Origin: Pogona vitticeps
Taxonomy: Eukaryota; Chordata; Lepidosauria; Squamata; Agamidae
DNA: 64,000 bases
NCBI RefSeq assembly: GCF_051106095.1
Contig: NC_135786.1
Span: 202,803,501-202,867,500, forward strand
Direction: 5' to 3'
In this document: piece by piece, positions 12,935 to 24,849 of the stretch
Layout: each line of letters opens with the position of its first letter
How positions within the stretch are numbered: the stretch's first letter is position 1
Position numbers and translations under genes: made by a program
The notes under the pieces: generated by a model
Database searches by the model: none
The model's input: the letters and a program-made list of their open reading frames with translations, nothing else
Told to the model about the DNA's origin: nothing

Positions 12935-15900
12935 TGTTGTTTAGTTAAGTCATGTCCGACTCTTCATGGCCCCATGGACCAGAGCACACCAGGCCCTCCC
13001 ACTGCCTCCCGGAGTTGGGTCAAATTCATGTTGGTAGCTTCGATGACACTGCCAACCATCTTATCCTCTGTCATCCCCTTCTCCTCTTGCCTTCACACTT
13101 TCTCAACATCAGGGTCTTTTCCAGGGAATCTTCTCTTCTAATCAGATGGCCAAAGTATATTGGAGCCTCAGCTTCAGGATCTGTCCTTCCAGTGAGCACT
13201 CAGGGTTGATTTCCTTCAAAATGGATAGGTTTGATCTCCTTGCAGTCCAGGGGACTCTCAAGAGTCTTCTCCAGCACCACAATTCAAAAGCATCAATTCT
13301 TCGGCACTCAGCCTTCTTTATGGTCCAGCTCTCACTTCCATACATCGCTACTGGAAAAACCATACCTTTGACTATGAGGACCTTTGTTGGCAAGGTGATG
13401 TCTCTGCTTTTTAAGATGATGTCTAGGTTTGTCATTGCTTTCCTCCCAAGAAGCAGGCGTCTTTTAATTTCGTGGTTGCTGTCACCATCTGCAGTGATCA
13501 TGGAGCCCAAGAAAGTAAAATTTGTCACTGCCTTCATATCTTCCCCTTCTATTTGCCAGGAAGTGATGGGACCAGTGGCCATGATCTTAGGTTTTTGGGG
13601 TTTTTTTATGTTGAGCTTCAGACCGTTTTTTGCACTTTCCTCTTTCACCCTCATTACAAGGTTCCTTAATTCCTCCTCACTTTCTGCCATCAGAGTGGTA
13701 TCATCTGCATATCGGAGGTTGTTGATATTTCTTCTGGCAATCTTAATTCCGGTTTGGGATTCCTCCAGTCTGGCTTTTTGCGTGATGTATTCTTCAGGTA
13801 AGTTAAATTAGCCAGGGGACAACATACAGCCTTGTCGTACTCCTTTCCCAATTTTGAACCAATCACTTGTTCCATATCCAGTTCTAACTGTTGCTTCCTG
13901 TCCCACATATAGATTTCTTAGGAGATAGATAAGGTGATCAGGCACTCCCATTTCTTTAAGGACTTGCCATAGTTTGCTGTGGTCCACACAGTCAAAGGCT
14001 TTTGCGTAGTCAATGAAGCAGGAGTAGATGTTTTTCTAGAACTCTCTGGCTTTCTCCATAATCCAGCGCATGTTAACAATTCGGTCTCTAGTTCCTCTGC
14101 CCCTTCGAAATCCAGCTTCTACTTCTGGGAGTTCTCGGTCCACATACTGCTGAAACCTGCCTTGTAGGATTTTGAGCATAACCTTGCTAGCGTGTGAAAT
14201 TAGTGCAATTGTATGGTAGTTGGAGCATTCTTTGGCACTGCCCTTCTTGGGGATTGGGGTGTAGACTGATCTTTTCCAATCCTCTTGCCACTGCTGAGTT
14301 TTCCAAACTTGCTGACATATTGAGTGTAGCACCTTAACAGCGTCATCTCTTAAGATTTTGAATAGTTCCACTGGAATGCCATTAGTTCCACTGGCCTTGT
14401 TGTTAGCCATGCTTTCTAAGACCCACTTGACTTCACTTTCCAGGATATCTGGTTGAAGGTCAGCAACCACACTATCTGGCTTGTCCGGGACATCCAGATC
14501 TTTCTCATATAATTCCTCTGTGTATTCTTGCCACCTCTTCTTGATGTCTTCTGCTTCTGTTAGGTCCCTACCATTTTTGTCTTTTATCATGTCCATCACT
14601 CAAATATTTTTATTTTTCCCCCATCTTGAACTATATTATTGTTGTTGTTGTTGTTGTTTTATTTTACTATATCGTTTTTATTCAATTTTTTTATTGCTAG
14701 CTGCCCAGAGTAGACTTCAGTCTAGATGGGCAGAGTATAAATTTAATAAAAAAATAAAATAAAATTTTTTGCATGAAATGTTCCTTTAACATCTCCAGTG
14801 TTCTTGAACAGATCTCTGTTTTTCTCCATTTCTATTATTTTCCTCTATTTCTTTCCACTATTCGTTTAAGAAGGCCCTCTTGTCTCTCCTTGCTATTCTT
14901 TGGAAGTCTGCATTCCATTTTCTGTAAGTCTCCCTATCTCCCTTGCATTTTGCTTCCCTTCTCTTCTCTGCTATTTGTAAGGCCTTGTTGGACAGCCACT
15001 TGGCTTCCTTGCATTTCCTTTTCTTTGGGATGGTTTTAGTTGCTGCCACCTGTACAATGTTACGAGACCCCATCCATAGTTCTTCAGGCACTCTGTCCAC
15101 CAAATCTAGTTCCTTAAATCTTTTCTTCATTTCCACTGTTTATTCATAAGGAATTTTGTTTAGATTATACCTGACTAGCCCAGTGGTTTTCCTACTTTCT
15201 TCAGTTTAAACTTGAGTTTTGCTATAAGAAGCTGATGATCAGAGCCACAATCAGCTCCAGGTCTTGTTTTTGCTGACTGTATAGCTCTTCTATCTTTGGC
15301 TGCAGAGAACATAACAAATCTGATTTCAGTATTGCCCATCTGGTGATGTCCACATGTAGAGTCACCTCTTGTGTTTTTGGAAAAGAGTGCTTGTGATGAC
15401 CAGCATGTTCTCTTGACAAAACTCTATTAGCCTTTGCCCTGCTTCATTTTGAACTCTCAGGCCAAACTTATCTGTTGTTCCTTTATTCTCTTGACTTCCT
15501 ACTTTAGTATTCCAATCCCCTATAATGACAAGAACATCTTTCTTTGGTGTCAGTTCTAGAAGGTGGTCTAAGTCTTCATAGAATTGGTCAGTTTCAGCCT
15601 CTTCAGCATGGCTGGTTGGTGCGTAAACCTGGATTACTGTGATATTGAAAGGTCTGCCTTGGATTCGTATTGAAATCATTCTATCATTTTTGAGATTGTA
15701 TACCAGTACAGCTTTTCCCACTCTTTTGTTGGCTACTCCATTTCTTCTACAGGACTCGTGCCCAAAATAGTAGATATGATCATCATCTGAATTGAATTCG
15801 CCCATTCCCATCCATTTAGTTCACTGACGCCCAAGATGTCAATGTTTATTCTTGCCATCTCCTGTTTGACCACATCCAGCTTACCGAGGTTCATAAATCT

Positions 15901-16275
15901 TACATTCCAGGTTCCTGTGTAGTATTTTTCTTTGCAGCATCGGACTTTCCCTCTCACTTCCAGGCGCGTCCATAGCTGAACGTCCTTTCAGCTTTGGCCC
16001 AACCACTGGAGCTACTTGTACTTGTCCTCCGCTCTTCCTCAGTAGCATGTTGGACGCCTTCCAACCTGAGGGGATCAACTTCCAGTGTCATATCTTTTAG
16101 CCTTTTGCTTCTGTCCATGAGATTTTCTTGGCAAAGATACTGGATGGCTTGCCAGTTCCTGCTCCAGGTGGATCGCATTTCATCGGAACTCTCCACTATG
16201 ACCTGTCCGTCTTGGGTGTCCCTGCACGGCATAGCCCATAGCTGCTCTGAATTACTCAAGACCCTTTGCCATGAT
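12935..16275 (-). mobile_element. Near full-length BovB (RTE clade) LINE, inactive
   Basis: About 3.17 kb of BovB plus a nested insertion. Read on the minus strand, the leader frame 16259-15954 starts MSNSEQLWAMPC. The endonuclease follows (SEL near 15835, GDWN near 15525, GSDH near 15240). The reverse transcriptase lies in pieces at 15136-14858, 14599-14036 and 13908-13690, with YADD intact at 13700-13711. The C-terminal frame 13690-13142 includes ELWCWRRLLRVPWTARR. The 3' end reads agtcggacatgacttaac. BovB copies itself by target-primed reverse transcription. Coding is spread over several frames, so this copy cannot make the full protein. A LINE tail is inserted at 14598-14768. Confidence 0.95.
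14598..14768 (+). mobile_element. LINE 3' tail nested inside BovB
   Basis: Compared with the second BovB copy (junction near 33610-33625), an extra block separates catgtccatc from tttgcat-aaatgttcc. It contains a (ttg)n run, then gctgcccagagtagac...agatgggcagagtataaat and an A-rich end. This is the same family of tail as at 11800-11888. It inserted after BovB did. Confidence 0.8.
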
Positions 16276-16589
16276 AAGGCAGCAATCCATGAAGGGAATC
16301 ATTGGTACTCCTTGTTTATTGTGGATGCACTGAGGGTTTTTTTCCCCTAAAAATTTAGGGATTATTCTTTATGCTTTTTTAGCCCTGTTGGTTCAAAGCA
16401 AATCCCCAAATCTAGCTGTGATGCCTCCATTAGGCCAACCTAAAAGGCAGAAGAACAAAAGTCCACGCAAGCTTGGGAGAAAACACATTTTTCATTAGGC
16501 AAGATGTGGAAAGGAAGCAGAGTAGAAGAAAGGAAAGGGGAAAGTACAGGCAAGGCTTAGGACTTTCTGCAAGTGTTTACAGAAAGTAA
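16276..16589. other. Unique DNA, nothing recognised
   Basis: AT-rich sequence between the BovB 5' end and a possible DNA transposon remnant. No gene is seen. Confidence 0.4.
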
Positions 16590-16795
16590 AGTAAAATCAG
16601 TGTATCCGTGAAGGATCGGTTCCAAACCCCCACCGCACGGACGCCAAAAATCACAGACATACAAAACCTATATATAGCATGGTCTCTGGTTCCCTCTAAT
16701 GGCCAGTTCTGATAATACGCATTGGAAACACATATTTCTGGGTTTTTATTTAATATTTTCAATCAGTGGATAATTGAAATCACAGGTCTTGATTC
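16590..16795. mobile_element. Possible Tigger-like miniature element
   Basis: Gtatccgtgaaggatcggtt and caaacccccaccgcacggac resemble mariner/Tigger-derived miniature elements with 'ccgtggat' ends. The right end contains cagtggataattgaaatcac. Terminal repeats and the TA duplication are not clear. Confidence 0.35.
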
Positions 16796-17924
16796 CGCAG
16801 CTACAGCTGTCATGCTGTAATGCAGGAATTATGCTAAAGAGAAAGAGTTGGATTTCATCAAGTATTGGATTTCACCCAGTCTGTCCACAGACTCACAGCT
16901 GGAAATTAGGGTGCCTTCCATCTTAAAAACTGTAAGTCCCCACAGTCTGAATATCTGAATGTCATCCACACCATGAACACGTCAGCACTTTGCACAGCTG
17001 GGACACATGATCACATCTGCTTGTGTGAACACAGCTCCTTTCAGATGTCTGTACTCAACATATTAAAGGTGGTGTATGTGTAAATGGGTGAGGGGGTAGC
17101 AATGCATGTAACAGCCCTGTTCTAGGCCCATGTGTTCAAGGAACAAGTCCTCCTTATCACCTGAGTAAGACTATTCACAACGGAATATTCCTGGCACAGA
17201 CAACATTTCAGCTTCACCCACTGAAACAGATTAACCAGCAGAATTGCCAGTGGCTAAACTAGGCTGGCCCACAGACAGCAGTTCTGAAGGAAGAGACCCA
17301 GAGCCATGCAACATACCATCAGTCAAGATTAAGACTTGAGCTTCAGGCAAACAATTTGAAGTGTCATAAGAGGGCAGCAAATTTTTCATTCTTTTAATGT
17401 AAAACCACAGACTCCTTAAAAACTAACAAATTTTATTTTCAGAAATTTTAATTTACAGTAAGTTAATTTGTTATTTTTGCTACTAGAAAGTGGGAAGGGC
17501 ACTTGTGAGATGTTCTGCCTCAGGTACACTTGATTGGCCTTGAGTACTTTCCACCTTGACCTGTGGAGTTGGTAGCAGACTCAGGCAGCAAAATATCTTG
17601 TAGAGGCCCTGATTTACAGGAACAGTGAGACATTGTGGTTTCTCCAAGCCTTACCTAGAATAGAAAACCCTTCCTGTCCAGGAAGATCTAATGGTCTGGG
17701 TGGGTAGTGTCCAGTGAAGGCTGGAAGTTGCTTCGGTGAATAGCTGCCACTATAATTTAGTACTTTACTCAAAGTATAGCTAGACACAGATTCAAGCAGT
17801 ACCTGACTAACAGCTCCACTAGCTTCAGGTGCTGATTTTGATTTTTAAAACCCTGTGTAGATTCTTTGCTCCATATTTATTTCTTTATTATATTTACTGT
17901 ATAGCCTTTGTTTCCTATCATGAA
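16796..17924. other. Unique DNA, nothing recognised
   Basis: The patch aaaaactaacaaattttattt near 17418 is reminiscent of an old interspersed repeat tail. Otherwise no gene or repeat is seen. Confidence 0.4.
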
Positions 17925-18105
17925 CAGCAGGCAGAATATGTGGCTCCCTTCCTCCTCACTGTATCCTCACAAGAGCCCCATGAAACAGGTCAGGCTGAAA
18001 ATGGCCAATGCCGGTAAGCATCTTGGCCTAGCAGAAGCTGTGAAGCCAAAACTCTGAGCATTTCCCACTAATCTAACCGCTGTGTCGTGCTGGCTCCCTG
18101 TGAAT
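17925..18105 (-). mobile_element. tRNA-headed SINE, reverse orientation
   Basis: The minus strand reads cacgacacagcggttagatt, a tRNA-like head, then gtgaggatacagtgagga, the middle part of a squamate tRNA SINE. It abuts the BovB fragment at 18133. Confidence 0.65.
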
Positions 18106-18132
18106 CCACATGACCTTTCCTGCCAGCTAAAA

Positions 18133-18540
18133 TTGCCATCCTGGACCATAAAGAAAGCTGACCGCCGAAGAATTGATGCTTTTGAACTGTGGTGCTGGAG
18201 GAGGATCTTGAGAGTCCCCTGGACTGCAAGGAGAACAAACCTATCAATTCTGAAGGAAATCAACCCTGAGTACTCACTGGAAGGACAGATCCTGAAGCAG
18301 AGGTTCCAATACTTTGGCCATCTCATGAGAAGAGAAGAATCCTTGGAAAAGACCTTGATGTTAGGAAAGTGTGAAGGCAAGAGGAGAAGGGGACGACAGA
18401 GGATAGTTGGACAGTGTCATCGAAGTGACCAACATAAATTTGACCAAACTCCGGGAGGCAGTGGAAGATAGGAGGGCCTGGCGTGCTCTGGTCCATGGAG
18501 TCACGAAGAGTCGGACACAACTGAACGACTAAACGAATGA
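18133..18540 (+). mobile_element. BovB 3' fragment
   Basis: It is truncated at WTIKKADRRRIDAFELWCW, continues through RRILRVPWTARRTNLSILKE and FQYFGHLMRREESLEKTLM, and ends at gtcggacacaactgaacgac. The reading frame is open from 18082 to 18471, so this piece is comparatively well preserved. It is 5'-truncated, the usual fate of LINE insertions. Confidence 0.93.
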
Positions 18541-18810
18541 ACAAAAATTGCCATCCAATGCCCTCTCTTGTCTCCCAATGTGGGACAGTGTTTGTAACCA
18601 GGTCTCTTTTTTGGTGTTAGTAGTGGCAACCACATTATGGAATATCATTCCTAGATAACTTGGCCTGACACTCTTAGAATTCAGAAGCTAATTCAAGAAT
18701 CTTCTGTTCACTCAGGCATTTATCTAGTTTAATGGCAGTACAACACCCAGTATGTTTTTCACTTTTTTAATAGTACTGTATTTTATATATGATTCTTTAT
18801 CCAATTTTGC

Positions 18811-19075
18811 ATTTTGCAAGAGCCTCATGGCGCAGTGGTTAAACTATAGTCTTGCAGCCAAAACTCTGCTCACAGTCAGCGTTCAATACCAACATATCTG
18901 GCAGCCAGCTCAAGGTTCACCGTGCCTTCCAACCTTTCGAGGTCAATAAAATGAGTACAGTACTCAGTTTGCCGGGGACACAGTGTGTAGCCTGCATAAT
19001 TTTAAAACAATTGTAAACCACCCAGAGAGTGCTTTAAACACAATGAGATGGTATATAAGCAGCACACTTAGCTTT
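18811..19075 (+). mobile_element. tRNA-derived squamate SINE
   Basis: The head is ggcgcagtggttaaac, followed by gcagccaaaactctgctcac. A B-box-like gcgttcaatacc, the body ttccaacctttcgaggtc and aaatgagtac come next, and it ends near gatggtatataagcagc. This is a full-length copy of a common squamate tRNA SINE. Confidence 0.85.
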
Positions 19076-19079
19076 TAAT

Positions 19080-20145
19080 TTTCTCTAGCTGTTTTCATCT
19101 GCAGTTCTAGTCTCTCTCTGTGTCTCTTTCCCTCCCCCCCTTCCCTGTTCCCTCCCCCTCTGTTTGTGTTTGTTGTTTCATTTTGGTGTTATACGATTTG
19201 GGGGTTTGTTTACAGATTGAAAAAGGAGATAAATGCAAATAAAGAAGTCAAGCATGTTTTGAATGAAGGAAAAAACAAACAAAATGAATAAATATAAGAA
19301 AGTTGGAGGGAGCAGAATTCTGGTGGCTCTCATTCGAGAAAACAGAAAATCCTTGGGCCAAGAGGTTGTGTTGTTCCAGAGTCCACTAGGTGGAGTAAAA
19401 CCAAAAAAGAAAACAAAAGAAGAAAACAGAAAGGCAACATGAATGGAGTGAGAGAAAATACCAGCTTATCCTGTGGCCTCTTTTCTGGATTACCTTTGAA
19501 GAGGAAATACCAAAGCTCATTGGGGGGTGGATCCTGGGGGTTACAGGCCAACAAAGTAATGTTTCCCAAACTCTGGAAAATACACTGTAGTACTGACTAG
19601 AAATAATATAAGGGCATACAGTCACATGCATATCCCTTTTCATTGCACAGTGAGAGAACTGTCTTCAGTGAAATGCTCTGATTTTGAGGATGCTAGAAAG
19701 TATTTGTGTCTGTGGATTAATACATACTGAACACCACTCACATCTGAAGTGAGCGTTCACAATCTCACTATTGTCCTGAAGAAAGTCAGTGTAACAGTGA
19801 ACCAGAACTCAACCTACAATTCTTCATTCTCTTAAATCCAATGTGAGAAGGGCTAGATGGGCACTGACTGAAAGCCGATGCAGAATGTTGGGATTTTTTT
19901 TTTCAGATAGCAATTCCCAGAATGCTCCAGGCAGCATGACCACTTTTGTGTCAGTTACTGTAAAGAATGTTTTGAATAAATATGATGAATGCTGGGTCAA
20001 ACCAGCAATAGTGTCATATGAACTACCAAACTCTCCCGTCAATTATTGCTGTCAACATAGCAAACCAGCTTAATCTTGCACTTGATTAAATTTTCTGAAT
20101 TGACATACTCTGTTGAAAAGTTATTATCTAAATTTTTAAAAAATT
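19080..20145. other. Unique DNA with one possible hAT-like scrap
   Basis: A scrap with agcaattcccagaatgctcc and aggcagcatgacc at 19905-19940 resembles a hAT-like arm. Pyrimidine-rich runs lie near 19110-19160. No gene is seen. Confidence 0.4.
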
Positions 20146-20149
20146 ATTA

Positions 20150-20350
20150 TTATTTTGTGGGATTCCCACTGTGGAGTAGTAGATAGAGTGACAGATTAGG
20201 ACTCTGGAGAAAAGGGCTCAAATCGCTGCTTGGCCATGGAAACTCACTGAGCAAGTGGAATTGGCAAAACTGCTCCTTAAATAGCTCACTTACCTTGAAA
20301 GCCCTATTAGGTCTCGATAAGTTGGTTCCGACTTGATGGCACACTTTCTT
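20150..20350 (+). mobile_element. tRNA-headed SINE
   Basis: Gtggagtagtagatagagtg begins the head, a B-box-like gggctcaaatcgc follows, and the 3' part is ccttgaaagccctattagg with gttccgacttgatggcacac. The same family appears at 36565, 56275, 60185 and 62500. Confidence 0.8.
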
Positions 20351-21415
20351 GTGTGTGTGAAATGATCTGATTCATGGACCGTATTTCTCTTTAACTCAAC
20401 ATACGATCCATAAGGTGAATTTTGGCATAGGTAAAAATGCTAAACTGATGAAAAATTGAATATGGAATTCTGACCTATAGGCCTGGTCAAAATACAAAAC
20501 AAGAGAGGATACCACTGGCCAGAGTAGTATCACAGGATCCCACTGTTTCCACCAGAATTTAAAAGCCCTTTTCCTTCCTGCTGGTTGTCCATGCACTCCA
20601 AAAATCTGCTCCAGAGACCTGAGAAACTTCTGGAGCACTTTTTGGACCGTGCAGGGCTACAGCAGTGGGAGGGGGAAGGAATTCCTTACTCCAGGAGGGT
20701 TTAATACTAAAGTACATCTTTGACTCTTCATCTCTATGTCCAAGTATGGGAATAATATGAACAAAGAATTCAAGAGCCAATATGAATATATGCTTCACAG
20801 TTTTAGTTCAGTGGGTATGGTTGTTATATGTATATGCATGAGATAGGATTTTAGCCAAGCTCCCCAAACAATTTACAATAGATTAACATTTCTTTGTAAA
20901 AAAAAGATTTAAAACACCTTTAAAAACAATGATAAAGCATTTTTAAAAACCAGTCCAAAGGTGGGATTTGGGGGGAGGGGGAGTCCCCACAGGGACAACA
21001 CATTTTCAACTGCCCCTCAGAAGTTCAAGAAAGATGGAGTCATTATACTGTAATATTTTGCAGGAGGAATTTCCATGGTGGAGGCGGTGCTTACAGAGGA
21101 AGCCTTTCAAGGTGCTGGGGCACACAACAGGGCCCCTGTTGACAGCCAGCCCTACAGAGTTTTATAGATCAAAACCAGCACTATGAATAGAATTCGGTAC
21201 TGCAGGGTCTCTAGACTGCCCATCAAACAACAGACTGCTTTCTGCAGTAGTTGTGTTTGACGAGTGTAACATGCAGTTTGGTATTACACAATACTAGTAT
21301 ATTACTGTATGTGTGTTTCGGTACAGCAGTAGGCTCACAGAAGACAACTTGTAGGCCAGAAGATCACTTTAGTTCATATAAAGATGGATATTGTTTATGA
21401 AGGTAGTACTCGTAA
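20351..21415. other. Unique DNA, nothing recognised
   Basis: The text near 20845-20890 (agctccccaaacaatttac) may be a reverse LINE tail. No gene is seen. Confidence 0.35.
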
Positions 21416-21419
21416 ATTA

Positions 21420-21520
21420 TATGACCAGATTACAAGATCCTGCGAAAATGAATAATCAGAAGTTCCAAACTTTATGACCAATTTGCAAGAACCCAGGAAA
21501 ATGAATAATCAGAAATTACA
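21420..21520. repeat. 53-bp tandem duplication
   Basis: Two diverged units starting tatgacca at 21420 and 21473 both contain gaaaatgaataatcagaa. The units are about 53 bp apart and differ at about a quarter of sites. Confidence 0.75.
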
Positions 21521-23890
21521 GATTAAAATGTGCAAGTGGAAAACACAGGTGTCATGTCTGGCACAAAACATTAAGTATTCCACAGTAGTCAATAGACATA
21601 CATGGTTCTAGCTTACCAAGGAGACATTCTACTTGAGTTATTTCAGTCCTGTATGCTGCATTTAATCACTTTGGCTGGGTGGGAACGTTCTTGGTTGGGA
21701 TAACTATCAGTTAATCCAGCAGTAACCAGTTGTTCCTTCCCTGCCTCTAATTTCAAAAAGAGCCAGGATTCTCTGCTTAAGTGTTTCCCCCGCTCTCTTT
21801 TAGTCTGCTGGAGGTTAGTATGCCATTTGCAGTCAATACAGTTAGAATGCACTTATGTCTGTGTAGTCTGCAGGAGTCTGCTGGAAGCAGGCTGAGTCTG
21901 CTGAGGCCTGTTGCTGAAAGTATGTAAGCAGCAATGTGTTGTACAGTATGCTGTTTTTGATCTGTTTTACTGTGAACAAATGAATTTTTTAAAAAAGTTC
22001 TCTTACCAATGTCTCAGAGTAAGTTATTGAAACTGTAAGTGCCAGTTGATAAGACAATAAGGGGTGTTCTCCTCTGGGGAAGCTTGAAGCTAATTCTGCT
22101 CTGTAAGTCCCTACACATCTGCTGTACAGCTATAAGAATTTAGCCAAAATTCAAAATTCTGCAACACATTTCTCTTTTGAATCTCCCCTGTGGTGGGCAT
22201 GTCCCTGTTCCTTCACTTGTTGCATGCACCATTTCCCCCTCACCTCCATCTGAGAGCTATGCCTGTTTTCTCTTCCTGCTAAGGCTTCCAGGTCAGTATT
22301 ATCTTATTTCCTGAGATTTCAGGGCCAAAACTGAAACCAGGGAGCAGATATTTGCCATGTCCTAAGGACAGGGTCTTCTGAGGACACAGAAGCAGGACAG
22401 ACAATGATCAGGAGGGAGACTGAACTTCTCTTGAGTCAGCTAATTGTGGAAAGGGGCATTAAATCTTGGTAAATGGGCCCAGTATCCAAGTAAAACCAAG
22501 ACCAACAAGTAATAAGGCAATCCAGAGCCAGGAGAAAAATACTCTTTGGTGCCTGGAAAGTTGGAAAAATGTACCCAGCAGTTTTTTTTTCCTAGTAGGT
22601 GCTGCTATTTCTGCTGGCTTTGCATGAAATTGTGTATAGCACATTTTCCAATTTGCAAGGTGATATATTTGAATATTTGTGTTGCACCACTTTTATCCAA
22701 AAATCTGCCCCCATGTATGACAGTCAGGTATCACATAAGATGCCTGCCCAAATGTCTTCATGCTGTTTGATCATCCAGTTTAATACAGTGTACTCCTCTT
22801 TATATTGTATAAAACTTTTACCCTGATTTATGCACAGTTTCTTATATAAAAAATATAAATCTCAGATTGAATCTACAAGCAAAATGTCAACCAACTTCTA
22901 CGTCTCCTTCACATGCTTCTAAACAACCCCTGTTAGGTTTCTTTAGCCTTCGTTCCTATTCAAATTAAGGCCACTCTTTTGCCAGGAACAAACGGTTAAA
23001 TACCAGTCACAGCAAAGTGCCTGTAGCAGGAAACAAAATTATCGGAACATTTACAAGCCACTGGACTCTAGCCTGAACTAAAAGAAGCATCTTTGGCACC
23101 ATCCCTGGCTGCAAGTTGATGCATCTCTCTGCAGCCGCTTGGTATGACCTTTTCTTTAAACATCAGCTGCAACAAAGACCAGGCTGTCAGCTTTGCCACT
23201 GCACCTCTGAGCAGGTAACTGTATCATCTTCATGAATGACATCTCTGTCACATCCATGGCATGTCAGGAAGTCTTTAAAACTCACCGGATCAAAACAGAG
23301 CAGCATTTTCATATTGACCTTGAGGAGCAGATCAAATATTGTCACTTAGAAAGATACTGATTATTTCCTACCCCAAGACATGCTAAGGCTGGTTTGGAAA
23401 GCAAGGATTTGCTGTTCTCTTGACAGACTGAGCAGCCTTTGTATGCTGGTGGTTGATCAGAACTGCTGATAGAAGAAGCGGAACAAGTATGGATTCTGTT
23501 CTCCCATCATCCTGACATGAGTGAACACTCCTGAATTACATCAGTGCTTTTACCTCATAGCAAAGAGGAGTTTGAATAGCCTTATGATATATAAAGTATA
23601 CATGCCTTATGAGTTTCCTGTGATGATGACAACAAGAACAGTGACTACTGTTCATCATGTACTAGTGAAGTGCTGGCCAGATATAATGCCATTTCATTGT
23701 AAAGATGTTTTGATTTGCTTGGCTGTTCTGTCATCTTGTACGAGTTGGTTACAACAACGGGTCCCTTTGTTTTCCAGAAATTTTACCATTGATGCTTTCC
23801 TGTGATTTGTCTTATATTTGTGTACGATCTTTGTGTATGAATTGTTTTGCTGCTGCTGCTGTTGTTGTTATATGCTATTATAAATAAAGG
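21521..23890. other. Mostly unique DNA, no gene recognised
   Basis: The stretch 22860-23520 looks free of transposon ends and has an E-box-like catcagctgc near 23162. It is a candidate for conserved non-coding sequence, on absence of repeats only. Triplet runs (tgctgctgctgttgttg) lie at about 23848-23870. Confidence 0.35.
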
Positions 23891-23894
23891 GTGC

Positions 23895-24115
23895 TGTGCC
23901 AATTTGTTGTTCTGTGCTGTGAAGTTGATTAAGATTTACAGCAATCTAGGTGGGTTTCCAAGATATGTAAGATATTTAAGAGGTCATTTTATCATTGTCA
24001 GTCCTTGTGAATTTCCATGGCCAAGTTGGGAATTGAATTCAGGTCTTTGGAGTCCTACTCTGAAACAGAAACCATTACAATTCAGTGGCCCTCTTAAAGA
24101 CTGGCACAGAAATTC
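23895..24115 (-). mobile_element. Degenerate tRNA-headed SINE, reverse orientation
   Basis: Gtgctgtgaagttgattaag and the inner ttgggaattgaattcagg followed by gtcctactctg mirror the SINE family of 36565-36740. It is older and more diverged. Confidence 0.55.
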
Positions 24116-24565
24116 CTTAGGGCTATAATCCTGTATCCACTCAGTAAGTGCCATAGAATTAAATGATACATTTACAAGATGACATGTATAAGAATGTGCT
24201 GTAAATAAACAACCAACCAAAGGATAACAGAGCCCAGAGTATTGTAAATATAACTTTATTTGTCTGTTACATTTATATCCTGCCTTTTCTTTTTACAAGT
24301 CTAAGACATCAACCACTGCATCACATGACATCATCATTTGTACCATCTACAATGCTCAGTAATATGTCAAGTTAACCAAGAATGATGTTTTGATCATTCC
24401 AGATAGATATAGATATTTTAGAAATGAAAAGATATAGAAAATTGTATACAGGCAGATGAAGAAAATGATGACCCTTTCCCCAAAGACTTGCCAAGCATAC
24501 ATCTAAGCATGTTGGGAATTGGGTAAACAGTTTGTCAGAATAATATATAAAACTGGAACTCCACT

Positions 24566-24735
24566 AAAGAATCCATGTAAAACTTTAACCTTTAGCAAAT
24601 ACACTACAGTATCTTACAGGTTTGTATAGGTTGATTGTAATATATGTTTGGATATATATTGTATTTGGAGATATATATACTTTTAGTCTTACAGGTTTGT
24701 ATTTGGATATATATATGTATATATTTGTATATATG

Positions 24736-24782
<47 letters not shown>

Positions 24783-24845
24783 CCAAATACAAACCTGTAA
24801 GATAATGTATTTGCTAAGGGTTAAAGTTTTACATGGATTCTTTAT
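24566..24845. mobile_element. Inverted-repeat element containing a CA microsatellite
   Basis: The left arm aaagaatccatgtaaaac at 24566 and the right arm gttttacatggattctttat ending near 24845 are inverted copies about 60 bp long. They include ttagcaaatac and atcttacaggtttgtat. The centre is AT-rich and holds (AC)n at 24739-24779. A second copy of cttacaggtttgtatttgg lies at 24689-24707, an internal duplication. It is probably a miniature DNA transposon or foldback, with no family assigned. Confidence 0.7.
24739..24779. repeat. (AC)n microsatellite, about 20 units
   Basis: Uninterrupted AC dinucleotides, flanked on the left by TATATG repeats. Confidence 0.97.
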
Positions 24846-24849
24846 ATAT

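Noticed and set aside
13146-13811. 221-codon plus-strand frame
   Set aside because: Antisense of the BovB C-terminal region. The minus-strand frame carries the real motifs.
18811-18890. Possible functional tRNA gene
   Set aside because: The A- and B-box-like pieces belong to a SINE with a body and tail. The cloverleaf is not maintained.
21280-22060. Possible solo LTR of an old endogenous retrovirus
   Set aside because: The promoter-like and A-rich text is suggestive, but no matching terminal repeats, target duplication or internal genes were recognised.
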